Source: Peribacillus folii
GTDB lineage: Bacteria; Bacillota; Bacilli; Bacillales; DSM-1321
Direction: 5' to 3'
Length of the DNA: 64,000 nt
NCBI RefSeq assembly: GCF_030271255.1
Contig: NZ_JASJOM010000010.1
Location: 62,001-126,000 of the forward strand
The translations under genes and the position numbers were made by a program. Position 1 is the first letter of the stretch; every line of letters begins with the position of its first letter. Under the pieces are notes generated by a model. It had not been told where the DNA came from, did no database searches, and worked only from the letters and a program-made list of their open reading frames with translations. This document shows, in pieces, positions 44,382-52,911 of the stretch.

Positions 44382-45221
44382 TTAAGATTTCGATATATCG
44401 AGGAACCCTTCACCAAATACGTCACGGACGTCATGAATGGCGATGAATGCATTGCTATCGGTTGCCTTGACGATCCTTTTTAATTTAAGGACCTCTTGCT
44501 TGCTGATCACGATATACAAAATATCCTTGGAAGCTTTCGTGTAATATCCATGGCCGCTAAAAACGGTTACCCCTCTGTCCATCAATACGGTTACTTGACT
44601 TGCAATCTGGTCCGCTTCATTTGAAATAATCGTAATCGCTTTTTTCGGATTCAAGCCCTCAATAATGAATTCCATCGTTTTCGTTCCAATATAAAGCATT
44701 AGGATTGTAAGCATAAGACCCTCTGCGCCAATGATGAAATAAGATGAGAACGCAACGATTAAATCGAAAAACAGAAGGCCATAGCTTAAACTCCATCCCA
44801 AATACTTATTCGTAATTCTGGCTAGGATCGTAGTACCGGCCGTTGTGCCGCCCACCCGAATGATCATTCCGATTCCTGCTCCGGCAAACACGCCGCCAAA
44901 TATCGCATTGATGACAATTTCATCGGAAGATATATTCCAATTCTCCGTTAAATGAAGGAAAAGCGAGTTGAATGCAACAGCAACAATCGTGTAGATCGTG
45001 GTGATTTTGGACAAATATTTATACCCGACAATGAGCAGGAAAGCGTTGATAATCAAGCTTAAAAGCCCCGGCGACCATTCAAAAAGATAAAATAAAATGA
45101 TCGTTATCCCCGTGACTCCCCCTTCCCCTAGTTCATTGGGAATAACGAAAAGGTTTATTGCCAGGGCGAATATAAAAGCCCCTATTACTATAAAGAGAAC
45201 ATCTGAAGAAATCTTTTTCAT
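44382..45221 (-). CDS. YitT-family membrane protein with DUF2179 domain
   Basis: A 279-aa protein with five or six hydrophobic segments in the N-terminal ~190 residues (NLFVIPNELGEGGVTGITII, IFGGVFAGAGIGMIIRVGGT) and a C-terminal soluble DUF2179 domain (AITIISNEADQIASQV, GVTVFSGHGYYTKASKDILY). These proteins are widespread in Firmicutes, often in several paralogues, and have no settled function; transport has been suggested. Confidence 0.88.
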   Translation of the reverse strand: MKKISSDVLFIVIGAFIFALAINLFVIPNELGEGGVTGITIILFYLFEWSPGLLSLIINAFLLIVGYKYLSKITTIYTIVAVAFNSLFLHLTENWNISSDEIVINAIFGGVFAGAGIGMIIRVGGTTAGTTILARITNKYLGWSLSYGLLFFDLIVAFSSYFIIGAEGLMLTILMLYIGTKTMEFIIEGLNPKKAITIISNEADQIASQVTVLMDRGVTVFSGHGYYTKASKDILYIVISKQEVLKLKRIVKATDSNAFIAIHDVRDVFGEGFLDISKS

Positions 45222-45368
45222 GGTTAATACCTTCCTTTAAGTATGGTTAATGTGAAAAGATCGCTTAATTTCACTGCTCTATAGTAACATGGAAAGCCAC
45301 TTATTCCTTCAAAGATTTTTTCTTTTGTCCCCTCTCCGATTGTCTCCTTTTTGAAACATGCAAAAGGA

Positions 45369-45416
45369 GGCTGTGCTATTCCTCTTCTAACCGGAATAAA
45401 GCAGCCGCTTTTTTTT
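45369..45416 (+). terminator. Terminator-like hairpin with no upstream gene
   Basis: GGCTGTGCTATTCC pairs with GGAATAAAGCAGCC (12 of 14), followed by GCTTTTTTTT on the plus strand. No plus-strand gene ends before it (45222-45368 is the yitT promoter region), so it may terminate a small RNA or attenuate the BASS transporter gene 143 bp downstream. Confidence 0.55.
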
Positions 45417-45558
45417 ACCTTGTGGCAATTTCACGCTTTTTCTATCAAACCAATTCACTGATCAAGTGCATGGACATTAATTTATTGCCCAAAAAGGGTT
45501 TTAAATATTCTGAATATAAACTATAATTGATTTATTTTAAAACATCTAGGAGGTCATT

Positions 45559-46533
45559 ATGGGTTTAGTAGAGAAAGTCAGCGCATTTGCTGGGAAAACA
45601 TTCACCTTATGGGTCATGATATTTGCAGTCCTAGCATATTTCATGCCTAATCACTTTATATGGATCGGAGCGTACATCGTTCCTTTATTGGGCATAGTCA
45701 TGTTTGGCATGGGTCTTACACTGTCCGCCGCTGATTTCAAAGAAGTTTTCCGGCGACCGAAAGAGGTAGCCCTCGGTGTGGCAGGACACTTCATCATTAT
45801 GCCGTTATTGGCATTTGCTTTGGCAATCCTGTTCGACTTGCCGAAGGAAGTGGCGGTCGGGGTCATTTTGGTCGGTTGCTGCCCTAGCGGGACAGCTTCA
45901 AATGTCATGGTGTTCCTTGCGCGGGGGAATGTTGCGCTTGCGGTTGCCATCGCTTCCGTATCCACCATTTTAGCGCCCATCATCACCCCGCTTCTCATCC
46001 TGCTGTTGGCAAGCAAATGGGTCAATATCAGCATTGGATCGTTATTCATTTCCATCATTCAAGTCGTGATCATCCCGCTCCTGCTTGGATTCATCGTCAA
46101 GAAGTTTTTCGGTAAACAGGCAGAGGCCGGCGCAAAGGCTTTGCCCCTCGTATCGGTCATTGCGATCGTCCTGATCGTTTCTGCCGTCGTCGCAGGCAGT
46201 CAAGATCAGCTGGCTAAAACCGGGTTGATGATTTTCGCGGTCGTCGTGCTTCATAATGTTCTTGGTTTTATTCTTGGCTTTTTCTTTGCCCGGCTATGCG
46301 GGATGGATTTGGCAAAACAGAAGGCCGTTGCCATGGAGGTCGGGATGCAGAATTCCGGTCTGGGAGTAGCAATAGCCACCGCCCATTTCTCGCCTTTGGC
46401 TGCTGTACCCAGTGCCATCTTCAGTGTTTGGCATAATATATCCGGATCCATATTGGCCTATATTTTCAGCCGCATGAAAGAGAGAAAAATGAAGGCGGAT
46501 GTTAAGAACGATTCGATTAAAACAAGCATATAA
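45559..46533 (+). CDS. Bile acid:sodium symporter family (BASS) transporter, YocS/PanS-like
   Basis: A 324-aa, ten-helix protein of the BASS family (GIVMFGMGLTLSAADF; GCCPSGTASNVMVFLARG; EVGMQNSGLGVAIATAHF, the last carrying the crossover-helix residues). Bacterial relatives transport keto acids such as pantoate or pyruvate with Na+. TAGGAGG precedes the ATG. It is monocistronic. Confidence 0.9.
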   Translation: MGLVEKVSAFAGKTFTLWVMIFAVLAYFMPNHFIWIGAYIVPLLGIVMFGMGLTLSAADFKEVFRRPKEVALGVAGHFIIMPLLAFALAILFDLPKEVAVGVILVGCCPSGTASNVMVFLARGNVALAVAIASVSTILAPIITPLLILLLASKWVNISIGSLFISIIQVVIIPLLLGFIVKKFFGKQAEAGAKALPLVSVIAIVLIVSAVVAGSQDQLAKTGLMIFAVVVLHNVLGFILGFFFARLCGMDLAKQKAVAMEVGMQNSGLGVAIATAHFSPLAAVPSAIFSVWHNISGSILAYIFSRMKERKMKADVKNDSIKTSI

Positions 46534-46540
46534 AAGAGGA

Positions 46541-46569
46541 GGCCGATTGATATAATCGGCTTTTTTTTG
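46541..46569 (+). terminator. Terminator of the BASS transporter gene
   Basis: GGCCGATT/AATCGGCT hairpin with eight Ts. Confidence 0.88.
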
Positions 46570-46730
46570 TTGGTGTATTTTCTTCTAAACCATTACTGAA
46601 AAATGAACTATTGCCTTGTTGTGGGTATTTTTCGAGCTACCTGCTATACTACTAAATAAAAGTAAGACATAAAACACTCTGATGATTCGATGATAATCAT
46701 GGAATATCATGTTAAGGATGAGGGAATAAA

Positions 46731-47987
46731 ATGCTACCTAAAATAAAATCGTCAAGAAAAATAGCTCGGTATTCATTAATGATCATGGGAGCGGGATATA
46801 TTGCAACCACTCCCTTTCTAGGTTCCTTGCCGCTGGATTTATTACACGGAGGATTCGAGGCAGGGCTTGTCGGCGGATTGGCAGATTGGTTTGCCGTCAC
46901 AGCACTATTCCGCCATCCGCTTGGAATTCCAATTCCACATACAGCCCTTTTGCCCAACAACCGGAAAAGAATGACCCAGGCGTTGGTTTCGATGCTGAAA
47001 AATGATTGGCTTTCTAAGGAGAGCATTCAGGACAAAGTGAAAAACATTGCTTTTACAGAAAAATTGATCCCCACTATCGTGAAAGAAACACAAAGTGACA
47101 CGTTCAGAAAAGTCCTGATTAAACTTATTAAGCAAATGATATGTTATATAGATATTGAAAAGGTGACGCCTTTCGTTGCACAAAAAATAAAAGGCTCACT
47201 TTCTAACATCGATATGAGCAAAATTCTGCATGCAGTAAGTTCACAGTTAGTAAACGAAGAGTTTGATAAGAAGGCTTTGGACCATGTTTTGAAAAAAGCG
47301 GAAGATTGGTTAAAGCAAAAACAAACAGGTCACAAACTAGGAACTGTTTCCATGGATGTACTCGGCAAGATCGAATTGGAGGGCATGCTTCAGTTTGCCG
47401 TTAAATCGATCCAAAGCTTGCTTAACGAGGAGAAACTGGGCAATATCATCCAAAACCTCCTGTTAAGTGTCGTAAACAACTTAAAAAATGAAAATGAACC
47501 TAATAGAGAAGCTTTAATTTTATACATCAGGAAAGAGATTCAAGGCTTTACCGATAACAGGGAACTAGTACAGGGAGTTGAAAAATGGAAGGAGCAGCTT
47601 ATAACAAATTGGGAGCCTGAGACAGCAATAACGGGAACCCTGCAGCAAATTCAACAAGAAGCCTTAGATTTTGTCGAAGGTGAACATTTCATGGACGCTT
47701 ATTTGACTCCCATCATTCAGCGTGTACTGGATAATATGAAAGAAAACAGCCTCACCATCGATCTATGGATCCAGAAACAAATCACTATTCTCATTGAAAA
47801 TAATCATACCCAAATCGGCAATCTAGTCCAGGAAAATCTCGATAAGCTAGACAACGAAACGCTGATTGATATGATGGAAAACGGGGTAGGAAAAGACTTG
47901 CAATGGATTCGTGTGAATGGAGCCGTATGCGGTTTTATAATCGGGATCATCCTGACCGGCATCCAAGCCCTGCTTACGCTATTATAA
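46731..47987 (+). CDS. DUF445-family membrane-associated protein
   Basis: A 418-aa protein. It has a hydrophobic N-terminal segment, the DUF445 hallmark GLADWFAVTALFRHPLGIPIPHTALLP, a long helical middle with coiled-coil-like regions, and a C-terminal TM segment (VNGAVCGFIIGIILTGIQALLTLL, split across two halves). It is related to B. subtilis YheB. The function is unknown. The topology (helical domain between two membrane anchors) suggests an envelope role. Confidence 0.85.
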   Translation: MLPKIKSSRKIARYSLMIMGAGYIATTPFLGSLPLDLLHGGFEAGLVGGLADWFAVTALFRHPLGIPIPHTALLPNNRKRMTQALVSMLKNDWLSKESIQDKVKNIAFTEKLIPTIVKETQSDTFRKVLIKLIKQMICYIDIEKVTPFVAQKIKGSLSNIDMSKILHAVSSQLVNEEFDKKALDHVLKKAEDWLKQKQTGHKLGTVSMDVLGKIELEGMLQFAVKSIQSLLNEEKLGNIIQNLLLSVVNNLKNENEPNREALILYIRKEIQGFTDNRELVQGVEKWKEQLITNWEPETAITGTLQQIQQEALDFVEGEHFMDAYLTPIIQRVLDNMKENSLTIDLWIQKQITILIENNHTQIGNLVQENLDKLDNETLIDMMENGVGKDLQWIRVNGAVCGFIIGIILTGIQALLTLL

Positions 47988-48030
47988 GCCTTGCACCAGT
48001 TGTTTGATTCCTTTACTATTTGCCACTAAT

Positions 48031-48090
48031 AAAAAAGAAAAGGAGCCGGCCAAGGTTTTCATGAAACACCTCGGCCGGCTTTTCCCTTTT
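48031..48090. terminator. Terminator after the DUF445 gene
   Basis: AGCCGGCCAAGG pairs with CCTCGGCCGGCT (one mismatch), with A-rich and T-rich flanks, so it can act in both directions. Confidence 0.8.
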
Positions 48091-48120
48091 AAATTCACTT
48101 GTAAGCAGGGCTTCAATTAG

Positions 48121-48312
48121 TTAAGGTTTGGATGGCTGATCACGAAGCCAGCCATCAATATGATCTAAATTAAAAACCAGTAAATTATTGATGGGTCTCA
48201 GATGGGGTATCTTTTTATTTACTATCAGATCATTGATCTCCTCTTCGGTAATTGGCTGATTTACCGACTCAAGGTACTTTATTAAACTTTTAATACCATA
48301 GACTTTCCTCAT
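48121..48312 (-). CDS. Small excisionase-like (HTH_17-type) DNA-binding protein
   Basis: A 63-aa protein. GGGAGGTG lies 5 bases before the ATG. The stretch ITEEEINDLIVNKKIPHLRP followed by NLLVFNLDHIDGWL matches the second half of MerR/excisionase-like winged helices (IP..., wing, then DIDxWL). The first half (MRKVYGIKSLIKYLE) is atypical. It borders the toxin island and may be a regulator or a relic of a mobile element; neither is proven. Confidence 0.55.
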   Translation of the reverse strand: MRKVYGIKSLIKYLESVNQPITEEEINDLIVNKKIPHLRPINNLLVFNLDHIDGWLRDQPSKP

Positions 48313-48826
48313 TTAATCACCTCCCACCAAATTCTCCTTATTCAACATAAAGAAAACTTAGTGCTAGCTATTAAATGAAAGGTCGCTCCATACCTTATAC
48401 CCGCTTTTTGTAGAACTAATCGCTTGCTTGCTTGCTTAATTAAAGAATAGGGTGGATATTCAGACCTTTTTCCAATCCATGAGGTATAAACCGTCGCGGT
48501 TCTTATTTAACATAAGATAAACTGGGACCTGGACATAAAAGCCCCTAAAATGCTTTTTTATATTTATATCGGTGATTGATATTAATCCCCATACTCTTCT
48601 TTAATTGCTTTATTTGCACAAGAACTATGAAATTGCTCAATTATTTCTTTTGCTTCTAGTTGCTTCATTTGTTTAGTTTCCTGTAATTTCAAAAATTATA
48701 AAAATAACACTTAGCCATCATAGATAACATACTAAGATTTAAAACTGTCTAATTCATTAAAAAACCTCGAATGGCTTTGTCCACTCAAGGTTAACACTTC
48801 ATGATTAAATATTTTTCTTTCACCTG
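48313..48826. other. Intergenic region with possible gene remnant
   Basis: About 510 AT-rich bp at the edge of the toxin island. It holds a short GCTT tandem (48422-48437), an AACCG-TCG-CGGTT hairpin (about 48488-48500), and a 28-codon minus-strand frame (48582-48668, MKQLEAKEIIEQFHSSC...) with AGGAAAC upstream, possibly the remnant of an immunity gene. Nothing else is recognised. Confidence 0.3.
48582..48668 (-). CDS. Very short ORF (28 aa), possible immunity-gene remnant
   Basis: ATG at 48668, AGGAAACTAAACAA upstream, stop at 48582. The 28-aa product begins MKQLEAKEIIEQFHSS. It lies downstream of the Imm3-type gene on the same strand. It is too short to classify, and may be noise. Confidence 0.2.
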   Translation of the reverse strand: MKQLEAKEIIEQFHSSCANKAIKEEYGD

Positions 48827-49183
48827 CTATTCTGCTGATGAATTATAATCAACCTCTGCATTTCTTAGTCCTTGTATTACTTTTTTTATTCGTTTCGATA
48901 AGTCTTGTATTTCTTCTAATGTTAAGTCAGATTCTGCTTCTTGTGGGATAAACATGCTTAACCTTTTTGTTATACCTTCAATGCGCCCAACATATACTTT
49001 TTCATGGCCGATTGCTATCTCTCCAATAGCAGTATCAACAATAAAATCTTCTATCTTGCCTAATCTATCAAATTCATCAGCTAGTTTTGCTATAGCATAC
49101 CTATATCCCCTATCTTCTTCTAACAACTCTTCATATGTCTCCTGAATCGCATCAAATAATTCATTATATCCCCAATCTTTCAT
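48827..49183 (-). CDS. Imm3-family immunity protein
   Basis: 118 aa from the ATG at 49183, which follows GGAGGAGAAAATTA. The N-terminal KDWGYNELFDAIQETYEELL and the segment FIVDTAIGEIAIGHEKVYVG fit the Imm3 family of polymorphic toxin systems. It lies 28 bp after the orphan deaminase toxin tip, so it should neutralise that toxin in the cytoplasm. The gene is intact although the toxin tip is not fused to a secretion domain, so it could still protect against neighbours that carry the same toxin. Confidence 0.75.
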   Translation of the reverse strand: MKDWGYNELFDAIQETYEELLEEDRGYRYAIAKLADEFDRLGKIEDFIVDTAIGEIAIGHEKVYVGRIEGITKRLSMFIPQEAESDLTLEEIQDLSKRIKKVIQGLRNAEVDYNSSAE

Positions 49184-49211
49184 TAATTTTCTCCTCCATT
49201 CAAAATTAAGT

Positions 49212-49841
49212 TTAAGGAATAATTCTATTACCATTGTTGTGTATGACTTCTAATTCGATATTTTTATATTTAGCAGCAAACTCTGCTATTACTTCACTAC
49301 AACTGTCACAAGTATCCAATTCTGTAAATAACTTAATACTCCCATTAGCTTGTGTATTCTCTCCAAGCCTAGAAGCAATGTCATTTAGTATTTTATACTC
49401 CGTATCTGTATTCCTTAAGTAACTCTCTCCCTCTTTACCAATAGCTTCTGTAGCTTTAAACATTGGATTTTCAGGTTGTAAAGAAATATCAGGCACCATA
49501 TCCTCAAGACTTCCTTTGAGTTCATTTATCCTACTTTGAGCATAAAATTCAGATTTACTTATCCCACTGACATCCACTTCTGCAACAGCAAAATTACCAG
49601 ATTTCTTATACCTACTTGTTAAATTTCCTCTTAGCTCTTTTACTCTATCAATTATATGTGTTTCTGCTACTGAATCTATTTGTCTAGTTGGATACACTTT
49701 ACCTTTAGTAATACTCTCCCCAGAAACACCCTCTACTTTGCTATCCTTAACCATGAATTTCTGATAGGCTTCCTTAATTGTCTGCTTTTCCATCATAACT
49801 TGGCGAAGGGTTGGTCGTCCTGCGAGGGATACTTGTTCCAT
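49212..49841 (-). CDS. Orphan C-terminal toxin tip with nucleic-acid deaminase-like domain
   Basis: The open frame from an ATG at 49841 encodes 209 aa. The C-terminal half has the bacterial toxin-deaminase pattern: TDTEYKILNDIA with the acidic active-site residue, KLFTELDTCDSCSEVI with the Cys-x2-Cys zinc ligands. No ribosome binding site precedes the ATG and no secretion domain is attached. Upstream, in the same strand, the conserved LXG linker is still readable (GTKFIPYSKEFAQKQVQ) but in another frame; removal of a 2-bp tandem (TGTG at about 49919-49922) would restore fusion. It is thus probably a displaced LXG toxin tip. Confidence 0.7.
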   Translation of the reverse strand: MEQVSLAGRPTLRQVMMEKQTIKEAYQKFMVKDSKVEGVSGESITKGKVYPTRQIDSVAETHIIDRVKELRGNLTSRYKKSGNFAVAEVDVSGISKSEFYAQSRINELKGSLEDMVPDISLQPENPMFKATEAIGKEGESYLRNTDTEYKILNDIASRLGENTQANGSIKLFTELDTCDSCSEVIAEFAAKYKNIELEVIHNNGNRIIP

Positions 49842-49945
49842 ACTTATCCGTTTAGGGATTTCTTTTTTACCTAGTTCTTCACCTATATTTTTTAACGTGG
49901 CTTTTCCAGATCTCGCAATGTCTGTTATTGTAGTTTTTGCATACT

Positions 49946-50001
49946 GTACCTGCTTTTGCGCAAATTCCTTACTGTAAGGAATGAACTTTGTACCACTTGT
50001 A
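49946..50001. repeat. 56-bp direct repeat, copy in the orphan toxin cassette
   Basis: Identical over 56 bp to 51353-51408 inside the LXG toxin gene, spaced 1407 bp apart. Identity stops abruptly on both sides. It encodes the linker just before the variable toxin tip. Confidence 0.95.
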
Positions 50002-50124
50002 TTTAATCACGATGTCTGAGGTCAGTAAATCCATATTCTTATCTATATATCTTTTTTAGAACTAACGGCCTTTTATATGAGAAGCCCGATATAACTTAAA
50101 ACAATACATATGCTATTTCTACAA

Positions 50125-50154
50125 TGAAAAGACCTTAACTTTACCGTTAAGGTC
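50125..50154 (-). terminator. Terminator of the LXG toxin operon
   Basis: On the minus strand GACCTTAAC/GTTAAGGTC with a 6-nt loop and TTTTC tail, 32 bp after the YezG-like stop. It separates the orphan cassette from the operon promoter. Confidence 0.8.
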
Positions 50155-50185
50155 ATACAAAAAAACAAGCTTTTTTTATCCTCCA

Positions 50186-50653
50186 TTATTCTTTCTTGAG
50201 GTATTCTTCTAAAAGACTCTTATCATATTCAGTTTCAGGTAAAAGACCCAAACGAGTATATTCCCAAATAACCCTTCTTTCGTGATCATCTGCATTTGAT
50301 AAATCTTCATAATCATAGTCAACTTTAAATTCCCCTGTACTTTCTAAAGTAAAAGTTAAATTGGTCCATTGTTCTTGATTATTATCTTTAAATTCATCTG
50401 ATAATTCTTTTAAAACCTTTATTAACCTCCGCCAAGTATCTCTATACTCTATTCTACTAATACTATGTAATTCAGGGATATCGTGACTATATATGAGTTT
50501 ATCATTAATATTAGACTGATAGAAAAAGAACGCAGTCCCTGTCCCCTCATTAACTTCTCCATACAAAATAACTTTACTCCATTCTTCTGGAATCATCTCA
50601 TTTACTGTTTGAGCTATTTTCTGATAATATTCATTTAGTTTTGATTCATTCAT
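50186..50653 (-). CDS. yezG: YezG-family immunity protein (DUF600)
   Basis: 155 aa, beginning LNEYYQKIAQTVNEMIPEEW, the DUF600/YezG pattern, with further segments KVILYGEV and YEDLSNADDHERRVIWEY. YezG is the antitoxin of the YeeF LXG nuclease in B. subtilis. Here it starts 3 bp after the stop of a YeeF-type LXG toxin, with its ribosome binding site inside the toxin's last codons. It should bind and block the nuclease tip in the producing cell. Confidence 0.9.
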   Translation of the reverse strand: MNESKLNEYYQKIAQTVNEMIPEEWSKVILYGEVNEGTGTAFFFYQSNINDKLIYSHDIPELHSISRIEYRDTWRRLIKVLKELSDEFKDNNQEQWTNLTFTLESTGEFKVDYDYEDLSNADDHERRVIWEYTRLGLLPETEYDKSLLEEYLKKE

Positions 50654-50656
50654 TTT

Positions 50657-52627
50657 TTATCCCCCTGCTCTATTTTCAAATGTTCTTAAATCCCAACGGC
50701 CATCGTCAATTTTATACTCTATGTCGAAACTTGTAGGTCGAGTTGAATTTCCCTCATACACAGGATAAATTTTCACTTCTACTGTTTTAGGAGGATTACT
50801 GTCTAAAGCTTTTGCCCAAGATATTTCGAGTTTTTTCCATTCTCCCATATTCAGGTTTGCATTCATAGGAACAAGGTTGTCTAGATGACCAGACCCTTTA
50901 AATATGCTGGCGATTAAGTGGCCCCCTTGATCATCCGGCAAGCGGTCTTCCCTTCCAGCAATTCGCTGAGCATAATTGTTTCGTTTACCACTACCTAAGT
51001 CGAGAGAACCTTCTACACTTGTTATACGACCCTTTTCGTCTGTTTTATATACGTGACCACCAGGGGATGTATATTCAATATTCGGTTTTAAAACTTTCTT
51101 CATCCGCTCTCTTGTATAATGCTTTCCATACTCCACTTTTGTAATTTCAATGGATTCCTTTGCAAGCACTACTTTGCCTGTACCCTTACCACCATCACTC
51201 TTAACCGTAAACTTCTGCACGATATCCTTAACCGTAGTATTATCAAAAGTGACATATTTATAGTTGTATCCATACGCCGTCGCTAATTCTTCGACCCTAA
51301 TCCGGAGAGGAACTTCCACCTTGCCGATTTCCCTGCCGAAAGCTTGAACCTTCTGTACCTGCTTTTGCGCAAATTCCTTACTGTAAGGAATGAACTTTGT
51401 ACCACTTGCTACTTTATCTGCGACCTTAGCCGCACCAGCCACACCGCCGATCCCAAGTGCCATCAACAGCCCGTTTTGCCGCTGTTCCTCTGTCAGTTGG
51501 TTGCCGAACATGTCTTTGCCGGTGACCGCTTCGCCAAGGCCGTTAGCGGTGAGGAGTCCGTATATCCCGTATTCGGATTTCTGGAGAAGGCTAAAGCCTT
51601 TTGCCGATTTGTAAGCGTCGAGCGCGTGATTCGCGGCGTTCAGTCCTTTGGCCGTTTTGTAAATGGCGCTGCCGCCCTTAATGGCCCGTCCGGCCCAGCC
51701 GACGACGGGGATGAACCCAGCGGCTGCCATGGCGCCTGCGGCGATTCGTTCGGCATCGGACAGCTTGCGGCCCGTAACTGGATCGACCCCGGTCGTTGCC
51801 CTGATTGAATCATAATATCCCGTAAATTCCCCTGTAAAGGTTTTTGTCATATCCCAGGCTTTTTCGTACCATGGGCGGTTCTCGAGTTCTTCCATTTCTT
51901 GTTCGATTTCCTTAGCTTCGGCTTGTTCCTTTTTGAAGGTCTGGTAATCCTTCATCTGACCGCCGACTTCATCCTTCACTTGATAGACATCACTACTCTT
52001 GAAGGCTGTTTGGTTGAACGTCATCGGCGAAATGGTGCCGTCCTGTTTGGTCGCATCAAGCAAGGCACGGAAAAGGCCAACCGCCACGTTTTCCTGCCCG
52101 ACAGACACTTCATACTCCTCGACCAATTGCCGGTCGACATTCTCTACCTTTGTCACGGTGTCATCCAGTCTATGCCCGGCCAGCGTGATTTTCTCATTAA
52201 AATCCTTTTGGTCGAACATATCCAGAGCAAGGATATCATCAATACTGTTCAGGATTCTGTTAAGATCGCTTGCTTGTTCATGGACAAGCGACTGCGCTTG
52301 CTTGATGCCACTCGACACTTCCCCATCTAAAAAAGGAACCTCCACCACCGTATTACCGGAGAGGTCCGCTTCTTCGAGAGTGGCAGGAATGCCCTCCAAA
52401 AAACTGATTTGCGTGGTGAATAGCTCAATCCAGGCGTCCGCCACTTCGATCTGCGCTTCATAGAAGCTTTTGATGGCTGCAGCTCCTGCTCCTTGAAACT
52501 CGTGATCAAGGGCGACGATTCCCTGAAATTCCTTCTTCAGGCCATTGATTTGCTTTTTTAACTCTTCATATTGCTTGGCGCGTGACTTGGTTGCGTCCTG
52601 CAAGCTCTCGGCTTCGTAGATTTTCAT
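50657..52627 (-). CDS. LXG-domain type VII secreted toxin with YeeF-type nuclease tip
   Basis: 656 aa. Residues 1-~210: helical LXG domain for secretion with the YwqH/YwqI-like partners. ~250-330: pretoxin-TG region (ATTGVDPVTGRKLSDAERIA, then hydrophobic glycine-rich stretch). ~405-425: conserved linker encoded by the 56-bp repeat. ~440-656: variable tip with DDQGGHLIASIF (His570) and Asn-rich motif NLVPMNANLNMGEW, as in the DNA/RNA non-specific endonuclease group (YeeF-like). The start overlaps the preceding gene (ATGA). Secreted through the Ess/Yuk type VII system to inhibit competitors. The N-terminal part is visibly GC-richer than the flanking cassettes. Confidence 0.92.
   Translation of the reverse strand: MKIYEAESLQDATKSRAKQYEELKKQINGLKKEFQGIVALDHEFQGAGAAAIKSFYEAQIEVADAWIELFTTQISFLEGIPATLEEADLSGNTVVEVPFLDGEVSSGIKQAQSLVHEQASDLNRILNSIDDILALDMFDQKDFNEKITLAGHRLDDTVTKVENVDRQLVEEYEVSVGQENVAVGLFRALLDATKQDGTISPMTFNQTAFKSSDVYQVKDEVGGQMKDYQTFKKEQAEAKEIEQEMEELENRPWYEKAWDMTKTFTGEFTGYYDSIRATTGVDPVTGRKLSDAERIAAGAMAAAGFIPVVGWAGRAIKGGSAIYKTAKGLNAANHALDAYKSAKGFSLLQKSEYGIYGLLTANGLGEAVTGKDMFGNQLTEEQRQNGLLMALGIGGVAGAAKVADKVASGTKFIPYSKEFAQKQVQKVQAFGREIGKVEVPLRIRVEELATAYGYNYKYVTFDNTTVKDIVQKFTVKSDGGKGTGKVVLAKESIEITKVEYGKHYTRERMKKVLKPNIEYTSPGGHVYKTDEKGRITSVEGSLDLGSGKRNNYAQRIAGREDRLPDDQGGHLIASIFKGSGHLDNLVPMNANLNMGEWKKLEISWAKALDSNPPKTVEVKIYPVYEGNSTRPTSFDIEYKIDDGRWDLRTFENRAGG
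51353..51408. repeat. 56-bp direct repeat, copy in the LXG toxin gene
   Basis: Identical to 49946-50001. In this gene it encodes about residues 407-425 (GTKFIPYSKEFAQKQVQ), the boundary between the conserved body and the toxin tip. Confidence 0.95.
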
Positions 52628-52911
52628 CGCACAGGATACCCATGTGAAGTATGGGCGATGGCCTCATCCTGTTCTTTTAAAAAATCGATGTTGGCCCGGG
52701 TATCTTCGACATTTTTTTGGACAATTTTAATATATTGTTCGAAAACCTTCTCAAGGTTCGTTTCCCGATCCATCCACTTCGAGGTAAATTCCAATTTGTT
52801 GCTGCCCAGCTCACCTGCTGGTACATGTCCAAGACTGACGCCGCCAAGCGCCGTCTTTACCTGATCGACCTGCTTCGTTACGACAGGATGATTCAGCTTG
52901 ATTGTCGTCAT
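52624..52911 (-). CDS. ywqI: YwqI-like LXG-associated helical protein
   Basis: 95 aa from the ATG at 52911, which overlaps the previous stop (TAATG). AAGGGTGG lies upstream. It is a small helical protein of the YwqI/DUF5344 type (the type VII effector family also known from S. aureus SACOL2603). In LXG operons these proteins bind the LXG domain and form the secretion-competent complex. It is followed with a 4-bp overlap by the toxin gene. Confidence 0.82.
   Translation of the reverse strand: MTTIKLNHPVVTKQVDQVKTALGGVSLGHVPAGELGSNKLEFTSKWMDRETNLEKVFEQYIKIVQKNVEDTRANIDFLKEQDEAIAHTSHGYPVR

Noticed and set aside
46690..46700. ATGATAATCAT palindrome upstream of the DUF445 gene, as a Fur box
   Set aside because: Only the central 11 bp fit. 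The outer parts of the Fur consensus are missing.
48422..48437. GCTT tetranucleotide tandem as a phase-variation tract
   Set aside because: It has only about four units and lies in non-coding DNA away from a promoter.
51344..52463. Several plus-strand ORFs of about 140-155 codons
   Set aside because: They are antisense to the LXG toxin gene, with no ribosome binding sites.
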